Source: Diaphorobacter caeni (GTDB taxonomy: Bacteria; Pseudomonadota; Gammaproteobacteria; Burkholderiales; Burkholderiaceae_C). From it: DNA of 64,000 bases. The position numbers and the translations under genes are program-made. Below the pieces are notes generated by a model. That model saw only the letters and a list, made by a program, of their open reading frames with translations. It had not been told where the DNA came from and searched no databases. Below are positions 7,531-17,026 of this stretch, piece after piece. Positions within the stretch are counted from its first letter, which is position 1. Each line of letters opens with the position of its first letter. The stretch spans positions 496,001 through 560,000 of the forward strand of contig NZ_JADKYZ010000002.1 in the NCBI RefSeq assembly GCF_015354245.1, in the 5' to 3' direction.

Positions 7531-9921
7531 ATGCCTCGAACAGAAACATCTCCGCACTCCCCGCCTACGCCTCCCAAGTCCCATCGATCTCCACTGCGCT
7601 GGCTAGCCAAGGCCATCGCCTGGCTTCTGGGCATTGCAGCGGCTTGCGTGGTGGCCGGGGTCATCGTCGTGGCCATCGGTCTGGCCATGGCCTACCCCAA
7701 TCTGCCTGACATCTCGCAACTGGCTGACTATCGACCCAAGCTGCCTCTGAGAGTCTACTCACAGGAAGGCGCGTTGCTGGGCGAATTTGGGGAAGAACGC
7801 CGAAATTTGACACCAATCAACGAAATCCCGGACGTCATGAAAAACGCCGTGCTCGCCATTGAGGACTCACGCTTTTTCGAGCACGGTGGTGTCGACTACA
7901 AAGGCATGGTCCGCGCCATGCTCGCCAACCTCGGCAAGGTCAAGAGCCAGGGGGCATCGACGATTACCATGCAGGTGGCGCGAAATGTTTATCTCTCCTC
8001 CGAGAAGACATTTACCCGGAAGATTTACGAGATATTGCTGACATTCAAGCTCGAGCATTTGCTGAGCAAGAATCAGATTCTCGAAATCTACATGAACCAG
8101 ATTTATCTGGGCAATCGCGCATATGGATTTTCAGCCGCGAGCGAGGCCTATTTCGGCAAGCCGCTCAAATCCATCACCATCGCCGAAGCGGCCATGCTGG
8201 CAGGCCTGCCCAAGGCCCCTTCCGCCTACAACCCCATCGCCAATCCCAAGCGCGCCCGGATGCGCCAGCTCTACATCATCGAGCGCATGCAGGAGAACGG
8301 CTACATCACCGCCGAGCAAGCGGCCGAGGCGAAGAAGGAAGACCTGAAACTGCGCTCCGGCACGGACGACACCCGGGTCCACGCCGAATATGTCGCGGAA
8401 ATGGTCCGCCAGATGATCTTTGCCCAATATGGCAACGAGGCGTATACGCGCGGCCTGAACGTCTACACCACGCTGAATGCGGGGGACCAGGAAACGGCAT
8501 ACGCCGCGCTGCGCAAGGGCATCATGGATTACGAGCGCCGCCAGCATTACCGCGGGCCGGAGCGTTTTGTCGATCTGCCCAAGGATCCCGGCGAAACCGA
8601 AGACATGCTCGACGACGTGCTCGCCAATCACCCCGACAACGGCAATGTGCTGGCCGCCGTCGTGCTCGAAGCTTCGGCGAAGAAGGTCGTCGTGGCCCGC
8701 GCCAACGGAGAAGCGATCACGATCACCGGCGATGGCCTCAAGCCCGTCCAGTCGGGCTTGAGCGACAAGTCGCCGCCCAACATCAAGCTGCGCCGCGGCG
8801 CCATCGTGCGCATCGTGCAGATGCCCAAGCAGGGCTGGGAAATCACGCAACTGCCGGAAGTCGAAGGCGCTTTCGTTTCCGCCGATCCGCGTACCGGTGC
8901 CATCAAGGCGCTGGTAGGCGGCTTTGACTTCGACAAGAACAAATTCAATCACGTGACTCAGGCGTGGCGTCAGCCAGGTTCGAGCTTCAAGCCGTTCATC
9001 TACTCCGCGTCGCTGGAAAAGGGCTTCTCGCCATCCACCGTCGTCAATGATGCCCCGCTGTTCTTCAGCGCCGGCGTCACCGGTGGCCAGCCCTGGGAGC
9101 CCAAGAACTACGACGGCCGATACGATGGCCCGATGACCATGCGCACTGGTCTCGCGCGCTCCAAGAACGTGGTCTCCATCCGCATCCTGCAGGCCACCGG
9201 CACCAAGTTCACCCAGAACTGGGTGACCCGCTTCGGTTTCGATGCCGACAAGCACCCGGCGTATCTGACGATGGCGCTCGGGGCAGGCTCCGTGACGCCG
9301 ATGCAGATGGCGACCGCTTACTCCGTCTTTGCCAACGGCGGCTACCGCGTGAATCCCTACCTGATCACCCGCGTCACCGACCACCGTGGCCACGTGCTCT
9401 CCGAAGTGCCGCCTCCATCGCTCGCCGACATGGACCGCGTCATCGACGCGCGCAATGCCTTCATCACCAACAGCCTGCTGCAGGAAGTCGCCCGCTCAGG
9501 CACAGCGGCCAAGGCCCAGGCGACGCTCAAGCGCCCCGACATCTACGGCAAGACCGGCACGACCAACGACGCCTTCGACGCCTGGTTCACAGGGTTCCAG
9601 CCTACGGTCGTCGCCATCACCTGGATCGGCTACGACACCCCCCGCAACCTCGGCAGCCGCGAAACCGGCGGCGGCCTGAGCCTGCCGATCTGGATCAGCT
9701 ACATGGAGCGTGCTCTCAAGGGCGTCCCCGTTTCCGAGCCCACCGTTCCACCGGGCGTGGTGAACGTCGGCGGCGAATGGATGTATGAGGAATATGCCCG
9801 CAGCGGCGGCGTCTCCAATCTGGGCATGGATGCATCATCCGGCTCGTCATCCAGCGTGGCTCCCACTGCCCCACCGCCAAGCGAGGAGCGCAACAAGATT
9901 CTCGACCTGTTCAGAAACTGA
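7531..9921 (+). CDS. mrcA: penicillin-binding protein 1A (class A PBP)
   Basis: This 796-aa bifunctional peptidoglycan synthase has one N-terminal membrane anchor (about 33-58), a GT51 glycosyltransferase domain (catalytic Glu111 in EDSRFF; GASTITMQ; RKIYE; NQIYLGN) and a transpeptidase domain with SSFK (Ser484), SKN (544-546) and KTGT (674-677). It polymerises and crosslinks peptidoglycan at the outer face of the inner membrane. The N-terminal cytoplasmic tail is Pro/Ser-rich. A terminator follows directly. Length and motifs are normal for PBP1A. Confidence 0.97.
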   Translation: MPRTETSPHSPPTPPKSHRSPLRWLAKAIAWLLGIAAACVVAGVIVVAIGLAMAYPNLPDISQLADYRPKLPLRVYSQEGALLGEFGEERRNLTPINEIPDVMKNAVLAIEDSRFFEHGGVDYKGMVRAMLANLGKVKSQGASTITMQVARNVYLSSEKTFTRKIYEILLTFKLEHLLSKNQILEIYMNQIYLGNRAYGFSAASEAYFGKPLKSITIAEAAMLAGLPKAPSAYNPIANPKRARMRQLYIIERMQENGYITAEQAAEAKKEDLKLRSGTDDTRVHAEYVAEMVRQMIFAQYGNEAYTRGLNVYTTLNAGDQETAYAALRKGIMDYERRQHYRGPERFVDLPKDPGETEDMLDDVLANHPDNGNVLAAVVLEASAKKVVVARANGEAITITGDGLKPVQSGLSDKSPPNIKLRRGAIVRIVQMPKQGWEITQLPEVEGAFVSADPRTGAIKALVGGFDFDKNKFNHVTQAWRQPGSSFKPFIYSASLEKGFSPSTVVNDAPLFFSAGVTGGQPWEPKNYDGRYDGPMTMRTGLARSKNVVSIRILQATGTKFTQNWVTRFGFDADKHPAYLTMALGAGSVTPMQMATAYSVFANGGYRVNPYLITRVTDHRGHVLSEVPPPSLADMDRVIDARNAFITNSLLQEVARSGTAAKAQATLKRPDIYGKTGTTNDAFDAWFTGFQPTVVAITWIGYDTPRNLGSRETGGGLSLPIWISYMERALKGVPVSEPTVPPGVVNVGGEWMYEEYARSGGVSNLGMDASSGSSSSVAPTAPPPSEERNKILDLFRN

Positions 9922-9940
9922 GAATCGCGAAAGCACAAAC

Positions 9941-9971
9941 AAAAAGCAGCGCCCAAAGGCGCTGCTTTTTT
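9941..9971 (+). terminator. rho-independent terminator after mrcA
   Basis: An 11-bp perfect stem (9943-9953 with 9958-9968), loop CAAA, is followed by a run of six T. It starts about 20 bases after the mrcA stop. Confidence 0.9.
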
Positions 9972-10194
9972 ATGCAAATCGATCCTCTCAGATTGGGAAT
10001 CCCCAAACCTCGATCCCCAGAAGCGATCAGGGCTTGCGAGCAATCACCCCAACGGCAAGACAGGCCCTCAGGCGCGACGCGAAGCCGCAGACAGTATGTT
10101 CATACGTCAAGGCTTCGCAACAAAGCATGAGGGGCTGTATTGCCGCCCCCAAACGACCAGCGATCGAAGCCAAAGGCTTTGTAGAAACAAAAAA

Positions 10195-10521
10195 TCAAGC
10201 AAAAACCAAGGACAGACCGGATTGGGCGCTGGCGTCGCGGCTGAGTTCGGCAAAGAACTCGGCGCCGCCTTTGGTGTCCTGCCAGGCCGCGCCATCAAAT
10301 CGGTAGTGATACCCCCCGCTCTGCGCCGCCATCCACACCTCATGCAGCGGCTTTTGCAGGTTGATCACGATCTGGCTGCTGTTCGCGAACGTGATGGTCA
10401 CCATGCCGCCGGAGCGTTGGCTGTCCAGATCCGCGTCGGTGGTTTCGTTGATTTGGTCGCAGCGTTGCTCGATGGCCAGCAGCAGTTTCTCGGCGCGATC
10501 CATGAATTCGATGTCAGTCAT
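10195..10521 (-). CDS. cyaY: frataxin-like iron donor CyaY
   Basis: This 108-aa cytosolic protein (starts [14 protein letters not shown]) has the acidic first helix and the beta-sheet motifs '[25 protein letters not shown]' and 'YHYRF' that define frataxin/CyaY. It binds iron and modulates Fe-S cluster assembly with IscS. I start at the ATG at 10521; the longer frame to 10551 runs into the divergent lptM. cyaY facing lptM is a widespread proteobacterial arrangement. Confidence 0.95.
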   Translation of the reverse strand: MTDIEFMDRAEKLLLAIEQRCDQINETTDADLDSQRSGGMVTITFANSSQIVINLQKPLHEVWMAAQSGGYHYRFDGAAWQDTKGGAEFFAELSRDASAQSGLSLVFA

Positions 10522-10530
10522 TACAATTCG

Positions 10531-10779
10531 ATGATGTTGAAGTCTTCCCAAATTCTATTCAGGTCGATTGCCCTCGCAGGGATTGCGGTAGTCCTGCTGG
10601 GCTGCGGGCAGCGCGGTCCGCTGTTTTTGCCGACCGAACCGGCGGCCGCCAACCGCGCCACGCTGCCCCAGACGCTGGATCCGACCCGCAAGTCCACGAC
10701 GACCGCAACCGGTGAGGCCTCCGCCACGCCGACACCAGCCGCGCCCCCTTCAGGCACCGCCTCAGACGCTCAGCGCTGA
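10531..10779 (+). CDS. lptM: LPS-assembly lipoprotein LptM (YifL-like)
   Basis: This small 82-aa lipoprotein has the lipobox LLGC, immediately followed by GQRGPLFLP, the family hallmark (C-G-x-x-G-P-L). LptM helps mature the LptDE translocon of the outer membrane. The tail is a low-complexity Thr/Ala/Pro-rich linker. It diverges from cyaY with 9 bases between start codons. An ATG at 10534 is equally possible. In many betaproteobacteria lysA follows; here a diiron beta-lactamase-fold gene does. Confidence 0.85.
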   Translation: MMLKSSQILFRSIALAGIAVVLLGCGQRGPLFLPTEPAAANRATLPQTLDPTRKSTTTATGEASATPTPAAPPSGTASDAQR

Positions 10780-10854
10780 ATTCGCTCTTGATTTCAATCA
10801 ATACCGGGATTTGATTTTGGACATAAATTGTTGCTTTCGATACGAAATTGCAAT

Positions 10855-11673
10855 ATGTCATTGGAACCCGTCGAACTTTACCGAGACAAGCGCCATATCT
10901 GCCTGATGTTCGCAGACCTCATCGAGGAGGATGGTGCCGCAGTGCAGGCGAATCAATTCCTGATTGTCGATGGGGACACCGGAGCGATCATCGATCCGGG
11001 CGGCAACCTCGCCTTCAACGAGCTGTTCATGGGCATGACCAAGTACTTCCCGCCGAACAAGCTGTCGTACCTCGTCGCCTCGCATGCCGATCCGGACATC
11101 ATCGCGTCGCTTGACCGCTGGATGACCAGCACCAAGGCGCAACTGGTGATCTCCCGCATCTGGGAGCGGTTCGCGCCGCACTTCACCAAGGTGGGCAAGA
11201 CGGAAAACCGCGTCATTGGCGTGCCGGACCAGGGCGCGCACCTGCCGCTAGGCCAGACCGAGTTGGTGATGCTGCCCGCGCACTTCATGCACGCGGAAGG
11301 CAATTTCCACTTCTACGACCCGATCAGCAAGATCCTGTTCAGCGGCGACCTCGGCGTCTCGATGATGTCCGGCACGGATGCCCGCAAGCCGATCACGGAC
11401 CTGATTGCCCACATCCCCCTCATGGAAGGGTTCCACCGCCGCTACATGGTCTCCAACAAGATCCTGCGCCTGTGGACCCGCATGGCCCGCCAGCTCGACG
11501 TGGCCATGATCGTGCCCCAGCACGGTGCTCCGATCATGGGCAAGAAGGCAATTCAGGACTTCTACAACTGGCTCGAGGGACTGAACTGCGGCATCGACCT
11601 CTTTGACGACCGGAACTACCAGTTCCCGACCGGCAGGATCGACCCGGTGGCACGCCGGTTCGTCCCGGCCTGA
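10855..11673 (+). CDS. diiron oxygen-binding-type beta-lactamase-fold protein (ODP family)
   Basis: This 272-aa single-domain protein resembles the metallo-beta-lactamase half of flavodiiron proteins, the oxygen-binding diiron protein (ODP) group. Candidate metal ligands are visible in order: His77-Ala-Asp79-Pro-Asp81, His143 (with His146 nearby), Asp165 in FSGDLG and His223 in VPQHGAP. There is no flavodoxin or rubredoxin domain, so an electron-transfer partner or a pure sensing role is open. I start at ATG 10855 (MSLEPVELYRD). It follows lptM by 75 bases, facing msrQ across a terminator. Cytosolic. Confidence 0.75.
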   Translation: MSLEPVELYRDKRHICLMFADLIEEDGAAVQANQFLIVDGDTGAIIDPGGNLAFNELFMGMTKYFPPNKLSYLVASHADPDIIASLDRWMTSTKAQLVISRIWERFAPHFTKVGKTENRVIGVPDQGAHLPLGQTELVMLPAHFMHAEGNFHFYDPISKILFSGDLGVSMMSGTDARKPITDLIAHIPLMEGFHRRYMVSNKILRLWTRMARQLDVAMIVPQHGAPIMGKKAIQDFYNWLEGLNCGIDLFDDRNYQFPTGRIDPVARRFVPA

Positions 11674-11684
11674 GTCGTCCCGGA

Positions 11685-11716
11685 GCCGCTTGATTGGGTC
11701 CATCAAGCGGCTTGTT
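11685..11716 (+). terminator. terminator after the ODP gene, overlapping the msrQ end
   Basis: A 10-bp stem (11685-11694 with 11702-11711), loop of seven bases, is followed by TTGTTT. The right arm overlaps the last codons of convergent msrQ. Confidence 0.7.
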
Positions 11717-12359
11717 TGCCGACACGCCCCCTCAGCTTCTTCCAGATGCGCGCGCCCAGCAGCACGCCGATGATCGCCGCGTAGACCATCACCTCGTCGA
11801 AGTTGTTCTTGCCTGCACGCATCCAGAAAAAATGCAGCAGCGCGAGACCCGCGATCAGATAGATCGCGCGGTGCAGCATCTGCCAGCGCCGCGCGCCCAT
11901 GGCTTTCAGAATGCGCTTGGGCGAAGTCACCGCCAGCGCGGCAAGCAGCACAAACGCGAGAAATCCCACGAGGATGAACGGCCGCTTGGCGATGTCGCGC
12001 AGCAGCTCATCGAACTCAAAGCCCATGTCCAGCCACGCGTAGCACAGCAGATGCAGCGCGGCGTAGAAGAACACAAACAGCCCCAGCATGCGGCGAAACC
12101 GCGCGAGCGATGGCGCTTGGAGCCACTGCCGCAGCGGCGTGACGGCCAGCACCACGCAGAGCATGCGCAGCGTCCAGTCGCCGGTCGAGCGAATCAGCGC
12201 CTCCGCAGGATTCGCTCCGAGCAGATCATTGAAGGCTGCGTAGATCAGCCACGCGAACGGCAACAGGCACAGCGTGAACACCACCGGCTTGGCCGCAGAC
12301 AGTCGCAGCGTGCTTTCCAACCCGTTGCTGCGCGAACGTTGCGCGAAAGTGCTCGCCAC
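11703..12359 (-). CDS. msrQ: MsrQ, haem-binding membrane subunit of methionine sulfoxide reductase
   Basis: This 218-aa polytopic protein has about six transmembrane segments and conserved His residues in 'FYAALHLLCY', 'WQMLHRAIYL' and 'LALLHFFW', as in the YedZ/MsrQ ferric-reductase-like family. It passes quinone-derived electrons to periplasmic MsrP. I choose the GTG at 12359, two bases after the msrP stop; the longer frame to 12638 lies inside msrP. The gene pair is translationally linked. Confidence 0.92.
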   Translation of the reverse strand: MASTFAQRSRSNGLESTLRLSAAKPVVFTLCLLPFAWLIYAAFNDLLGANPAEALIRSTGDWTLRMLCVVLAVTPLRQWLQAPSLARFRRMLGLFVFFYAALHLLCYAWLDMGFEFDELLRDIAKRPFILVGFLAFVLLAALAVTSPKRILKAMGARRWQMLHRAIYLIAGLALLHFFWMRAGKNNFDEVMVYAAIIGVLLGARIWKKLRGRVGKQAA

Positions 12360-12361
12360 AA

Positions 12362-13354
12362 TCAGTAGAACTTCTTGAGATCCATGCCTGCGTAGAGCTG
12401 GCCGACCTGCGCCTCGTAGCCGTTGAAGATCAACGTCTTGCGCTTCTTGGCGAACAGTCCGTCCTCGCCGATGCGCCGCTCGCTCGCCTGACTCCAGCGG
12501 GGATGATCGACCTCGGGGTTCACGTTGGAGTAGAAACCGTACTCGTTCTTCGCCGCCTTGTTCCACGCCGTGCCGGGCTCCTTGTCGGTCAGCACGATCT
12601 TGACGATGCTCTTGGCGCTCTTGAAGCCATATTTCCACGGAACCACCAGCCGCACCGGCGCGCCGTTCTGGTTCGGCAGCACTTCACCGTACATGCCAAA
12701 GGACAGCAGGGTCAGCGGGTGCATGGCCTCATCAAGCCTCAGGCCTTCGGTGTAGGGCCAGTCCAGCACGCGCGAGCCGATGAAGGGCATGGTCGCCTTG
12801 TCCGCCAGCGTGACGAATTCCACGTACTTGGCGGCAGGTGTCGGCTCCACGCGCTTGATCAATTCCGAGAGCGAGTAGCCGATCCATGGAATCACCATCG
12901 ACCAGCCTTCCACACAGCGCAGGCGGTACACCCGCTCCTCCTGCGCGCTGAGCTTGAGAAGCTCCTCGATGTCGAAGGTTCTGGGCTTGCCGACCAGTCC
13001 CGCCACCTCCACCTTCCAGGGCCGCGTTCGCAGCGTGCTCGCGTTGCGCGCGGGGTCGGCCTTGTCGGTGCCGAACTCATAGAAGTTGTTGTAGCTTGTC
13101 GCGTCCTTGTACGCGGTGATCTTTTCCATCGTGACCGCGCCCGCCGCCTTGGATCGGGTGAACGGCAGGGACGTCAGCTTGCCGGCGGGTGCGTATCCGG
13201 CCGATTGTGCAAAAGCACCACCGGCAGCCGCTCCCAGAGCGCCCGCCGCGAGGCCTTGCAACAAAAAACGCCGCCGCTGTTCATACACAGCGCGCGGCGT
13301 GATCTCGAAGGAATCAGGATGAATGAAGCCGTGGTCTTGGGTGCGAATCAACAT
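12362..13354 (-). CDS. msrP: MsrP, periplasmic molybdopterin methionine sulfoxide reductase
   Basis: This 330-aa protein has a Tat signal ([15 protein letters not shown], about residues 27-41) and the sulfite-oxidase-like molybdopterin fold. The Mo-ligand cysteine lies in '[15 protein letters not shown]', and '[14 protein letters not shown]' is also typical. MsrP repairs oxidised methionines of periplasmic proteins, including chlorine-damaged ones, with MsrQ as electron donor. It is followed directly by msrQ and lies downstream of the ccsB-resB cytochrome maturation genes, in the same direction. Confidence 0.95.
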   Translation of the reverse strand: MLIRTQDHGFIHPDSFEITPRAVYEQRRRFLLQGLAAGALGAAAGGAFAQSAGYAPAGKLTSLPFTRSKAAGAVTMEKITAYKDATSYNNFYEFGTDKADPARNASTLRTRPWKVEVAGLVGKPRTFDIEELLKLSAQEERVYRLRCVEGWSMVIPWIGYSLSELIKRVEPTPAAKYVEFVTLADKATMPFIGSRVLDWPYTEGLRLDEAMHPLTLLSFGMYGEVLPNQNGAPVRLVVPWKYGFKSAKSIVKIVLTDKEPGTAWNKAAKNEYGFYSNVNPEVDHPRWSQASERRIGEDGLFAKKRKTLIFNGYEAQVGQLYAGMDLKKFY

Positions 13355-13423
13355 GATGGATGCCTCTGCGTGGGAAGTTGCAGACTACGACAAAAGCATT
13401 CATGGTGGAGTCGGCAAACGCCC

Positions 13424-14755
13424 TCAAAGTTCACCGTAGCTGTGCAGGCCGCTCAGGAACATGTTCACGCCAAGGAACGCGAAGGTGGTGACAGCCAGGC
13501 CGACCAGCGCCCACCAGGCCGACATCGTGCCGCGCAGCCCCTTCATGAGGCGCATGTGCAGCCACGCCGCATAGTTCAGCCAGACGATCAGCGCCCAGGT
13601 TTCCTTCGGATCCCAGCTCCAGTAGCCGCCCCATGCCTCGGCCGCCCAGAGCGCGCCGAGCACGGTGGCGATGGTGAAAAAGGCGAAGCCGACGGCGATC
13701 GCCTTGTACATCACGTCGTCCAGCACTTCGAGCGCTGGCAGGCGCGCTGCGATCTTGCGGCGTGCAAGCAGAATGCCCGCGACGATCAGCGCCGAAATGC
13801 CGAAATAGACCATCCAGTACGAGCTGCCGGTCTGCTGCGTCTGGCGGAAGGCGAGCGGCTCAAAGCACAGCGCCACGCCCAGCAGCCACAGCGGCGCGAG
13901 CTTGTACCACTTGGTCTCGCTCGCCTGCTGCTTGATGAGGTAGGCAAAAGCCACCATCGCCGACAGCGCGAACGTGCCGTAGCCGACGAAGTTGGCAGGC
14001 ACGTGCAGCTTCATCCACCAGCTCTTGAGAGCCGGCACCAGCGGCTGGATCTGCTGCGCGTCACGCGCCACGGTGTACCAGAGCAGAAAGCCCACGGCCG
14101 CGCTCACCACCAGCATGACGAACCCGCCAAGCGCGCGCGTCTTGTACTGTGACTCAAAGTACAGATAGAACAGCGCCGTCATCCAGCAGAACATCACGAA
14201 CACTTCGTAGAGATTGCTGACCGGAATGTGGCCGATGTCGGGGCCGATCTGGTAGCTCTCGTACCAGCGCACCATCGTGCCGATCAGCGCCATCGTGACT
14301 GCGGCCCACGCGATGCGTGAGCCGAGCTTCATCATCGCGTCGCCCTCGCCCTTGACGAACATGCCCACCCAGTAGAACACCGTGCTGATGAAACACAGCA
14401 TGCTCATCCACAGAATCGCCGATTGGCTGGAGATGAAGTACTTGAGCAGAAAGACCTGGTCGGCGCGGGCCAGATCCCCGGAGCCATCCACTTGGTAGAG
14501 GCCGATCGCGCCGAGCGACACACCGGCCACCACGAGCATCAGCGTGGCCAAGGGCCGCCAGAACCAGCCCAGCCAGATCGTGCAGGGAATCGCGCCGATC
14601 AGGATGCCTTTTTCGTAGACGTCCATCGCGTGGCCGTAGCGCTGGAGCGCGAACAGACCTCCCCCGATCACGAGCGCGGCGAACAGCCAGTCAAGCCAGT
14701 TGCGCCGGGAGAAATACCCTTCGTTCAGGGTCATCGTAGTGGTTGCGGTGTTCAT
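13424..14755 (-). CDS. ccsB: cytochrome c biogenesis protein CcsB/ResC (haem handling)
   Basis: This 443-aa polytopic inner-membrane protein has the WWD-type signature WGGYWSWDPKETWALIVW (about residues 375-392) and conserved His residues. It is the CcsA/ResC half of the system II cytochrome c maturation machinery, which exports haem and ligates it to CxxCH apocytochromes. The ATG overlaps the resB stop by 4 bases. Length and topology fit the family. Confidence 0.94.
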   Translation of the reverse strand: MNTATTTMTLNEGYFSRRNWLDWLFAALVIGGGLFALQRYGHAMDVYEKGILIGAIPCTIWLGWFWRPLATLMLVVAGVSLGAIGLYQVDGSGDLARADQVFLLKYFISSQSAILWMSMLCFISTVFYWVGMFVKGEGDAMMKLGSRIAWAAVTMALIGTMVRWYESYQIGPDIGHIPVSNLYEVFVMFCWMTALFYLYFESQYKTRALGGFVMLVVSAAVGFLLWYTVARDAQQIQPLVPALKSWWMKLHVPANFVGYGTFALSAMVAFAYLIKQQASETKWYKLAPLWLLGVALCFEPLAFRQTQQTGSSYWMVYFGISALIVAGILLARRKIAARLPALEVLDDVMYKAIAVGFAFFTIATVLGALWAAEAWGGYWSWDPKETWALIVWLNYAAWLHMRLMKGLRGTMSAWWALVGLAVTTFAFLGVNMFLSGLHSYGEL

Positions 14756-16899
14756 GCTGCGTTGCCTCCGGGATCGCGCGCGATACCCAATAATTTTCCG
14801 CTCAATTGCTCAAACTCCTTGTCGCCGTCCATCGTCTTGCGGTTCGTGGACAGAGCCATGGTGGCCTTCGCCCCATGCTGGGCAGGCGTGAGCCAGATCC
14901 AGATTCTGCGCTCTCGCACATAAAGCATGGCGAACACCCCCAGAATCAACAATGCGCAACCAAGATATACGATGTTCTTGCCGGGAGCGCGCGCCACCTG
15001 GAACACGCTGGCCTGCACCTGATCGAAGTTCTTCAGTTCAAAGAACACAGGCACCGGATAGAGCTGCACGTCGCTGAGCGTCAGCACCGCCTGGGTCATG
15101 AAGTTCTGCGTCTTTTCGTCGGGAACCATGGCCTTGAGGCCGGCCTTCTCGCGCGAGACCTGCGCAAGCTCGTAGAGCACGCCATTCAGAATGCGCACCA
15201 GCACCTCGCCCGCGCGGGCGCGCTCGGCCTCGGGGACGTTCGCCTCGATGAAATCGGAGATTGCCTGCAGGCCGACCTGCTTCTGACCGTTCTTGCTGTC
15301 GCCCTCGGCAAACAGCGTGAGCGCGCGCAGCGCCGACTGCTGCAGCTGGCTGGACAGCTCGGGACGCTTGTCGTCAAGCGCGAGCCGGGTATAGCGCTGC
15401 ACCGCCTGTTCGCGCAGCGCGGAATCGGCCAGCGCCTCGCGCAGATGCAGGAAGCCATCAATGCCGCCTTCGGGGTCCACCGGCACGCGCAGGTAGCGGA
15501 ACGGCTCGGCAGGCGTCTCGCGCACACCGAGCAGATAGACCGGCTGGCCATCGCCCGTGTCCACCGGCAGCATGTAGTTCACGAATTCACGGGCCTGACC
15601 CGACGCGTCGCGCAGCTTGTAGGTGATGCTGGGGCCGACATTGCGCAGATCGCGCTTGGTCGCACTCTTGTTGCCTGCGCCGAGACGCGATTCGATCGTG
15701 TGCTTGAGGTCGACCTTGCGCACGTCGACCTCGGAGCCCGCGCCGCTCAGATTCTCGACGTTGAGCACGCGCAGCGCGGTGAACTCCAGCGTCGCGGGTT
15801 GACCGCCGATGTCGCTCGCAGGCAGCTTGAGCGATCCGCCGATCTCGCCCGAGACCATGAAGGGCTTGACGCCCTGCTGGAACGAGCGCGCCTGCAGCTG
15901 CACCTTGGAGCCGCCATCGTCAAAGCTCGACTGGTAGATCTCGATGCCCTTGTAGCTCGCGGGATGGTTCACCTCGACGCGCGCTTCCTTCTTCTCGCCG
16001 GTTTCCTTGTCGTGAATGACGATGTCGCTCGCGAACAGCTTGGGCATGCCGGTGGAGTAATACTCGACGATGAACTTCTTGAGCTCGATCGCGAACGGCA
16101 ACTCCTGCAGCAGTACGCCGTCGGACTGGTTCAGGATCGCCGTGCTCGACTGCGTGCCCTCGGCCACCAGCAGGTTGGCGCGGAAGGTGGGATTGCGATC
16201 CGAGAGGCGGTGCTCGGGCGCCACCTCGGAGATCAGACCGCCGCCCGTATAGGGCGACTTGCCGCCCAGCAGCATCTGCGCGCGCACGATCAGATCGCCG
16301 TCAAACAGACCACCCAGACAGATCAGCACGATGGAGGTATGGGCCGCAATGTAGCCAATCTTGTTGGCCGCGCCCGCCTTGGCCGCCAGCATCCAGCCGG
16401 TGCCCGGACCGGCTTCGGTGTCACGCTGCTGGAGCTTGACCTTCCAGCCACCAGATACCAGCATCTTCCCAAGGCGCTGCGCCTCGTCAGCCGGAGCGCC
16501 TGCAAGGTCCGCCTTGGCCTTGTGATGAAAGGCGTTCAGGCTTTTTTCGCGAATGTTTTCCTTGTAGTTGCGAATGTCCGCCAGATATTTGGGTGCATGC
16601 CGCGCCACGCACAGCGATGTGCTCACCACCAGAAACGCCAGAATCAACAGAAACCACCAGGCGCTGTAGACCGCGTTGAGCTTGAGCGACAGAAACAGGT
16701 CCGCCCAGAAGGGACCGAACTGGTTCACATAGTTCACCGCCGGCTCGTGCTGCTTGAGCACGGTGCCGATCACCGAGGCGATGCAGATCACCGTGAGCAG
16801 TGAAATGGCGAATCGCATCGACGCCAGCAGTTCGGTCAGGGATCGCCAGTTCGGAGAGCTGGGCGACGCGTTGGAGGCGTCTAGAGTGGCGTCGGACAT
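14752..16899 (-). CDS. resB: cytochrome c biogenesis protein ResB
   Basis: This 715-aa membrane protein has four predicted transmembrane segments (about 30-50, 80-105, 165-190 and near 640-660) and a large periplasmic domain, as in ResB/Ccs1. It works with CcsB in system II haem attachment. I start at ATG 16899 (MSDATLDASN), because the longer frame runs into the terminator hairpin at 16921-16959. It lies just downstream of a cytochrome c4 gene, a likely client, but a terminator separates the two. Confidence 0.94.
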   Translation of the reverse strand: MSDATLDASNASPSSPNWRSLTELLASMRFAISLLTVICIASVIGTVLKQHEPAVNYVNQFGPFWADLFLSLKLNAVYSAWWFLLILAFLVVSTSLCVARHAPKYLADIRNYKENIREKSLNAFHHKAKADLAGAPADEAQRLGKMLVSGGWKVKLQQRDTEAGPGTGWMLAAKAGAANKIGYIAAHTSIVLICLGGLFDGDLIVRAQMLLGGKSPYTGGGLISEVAPEHRLSDRNPTFRANLLVAEGTQSSTAILNQSDGVLLQELPFAIELKKFIVEYYSTGMPKLFASDIVIHDKETGEKKEARVEVNHPASYKGIEIYQSSFDDGGSKVQLQARSFQQGVKPFMVSGEIGGSLKLPASDIGGQPATLEFTALRVLNVENLSGAGSEVDVRKVDLKHTIESRLGAGNKSATKRDLRNVGPSITYKLRDASGQAREFVNYMLPVDTGDGQPVYLLGVRETPAEPFRYLRVPVDPEGGIDGFLHLREALADSALREQAVQRYTRLALDDKRPELSSQLQQSALRALTLFAEGDSKNGQKQVGLQAISDFIEANVPEAERARAGEVLVRILNGVLYELAQVSREKAGLKAMVPDEKTQNFMTQAVLTLSDVQLYPVPVFFELKNFDQVQASVFQVARAPGKNIVYLGCALLILGVFAMLYVRERRIWIWLTPAQHGAKATMALSTNRKTMDGDKEFEQLSGKLLGIARDPGGNAA

Positions 16900-16914
16900 G
16901 AAAACTAAAGCGAA

Positions 16915-16959
16915 AAAAGAAAAAGGGCGGCCCATCCATCAAGATGCGCCCGCCCTTTT
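16915..16959 (-). terminator. rho-independent terminator after cytochrome c4 gene
   Basis: A 10-bp stem (16921-16930 with 16950-16959) is followed, on the minus strand, by a T-rich tract (TTTTTCTTTTTT). It lies between the cytochrome gene stop and the resB start. Confidence 0.75.
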
Positions 16960-17026
16960 GGGTGTGATTATCGGCGGATGGTTCCGTCAATATGCCTTGC
17001 GGAACCGGAGTTGGCCTTGAAATACT

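Noticed and set aside
12360-12638. Longer msrQ start reaching into msrP
   Set aside because: The extra residues are an out-of-frame reading of msrP; the GTG two bases after the msrP stop gives the expected MsrQ length.
12503-14152. 549-codon plus-strand frame opposite msrP and ccsB
   Set aside because: Covers the gap and two real genes antisense; His/Arg-rich shadow product.
14806-16803. 665-codon plus-strand frame opposite resB
   Set aside because: Shadow of resB; no family resemblance.
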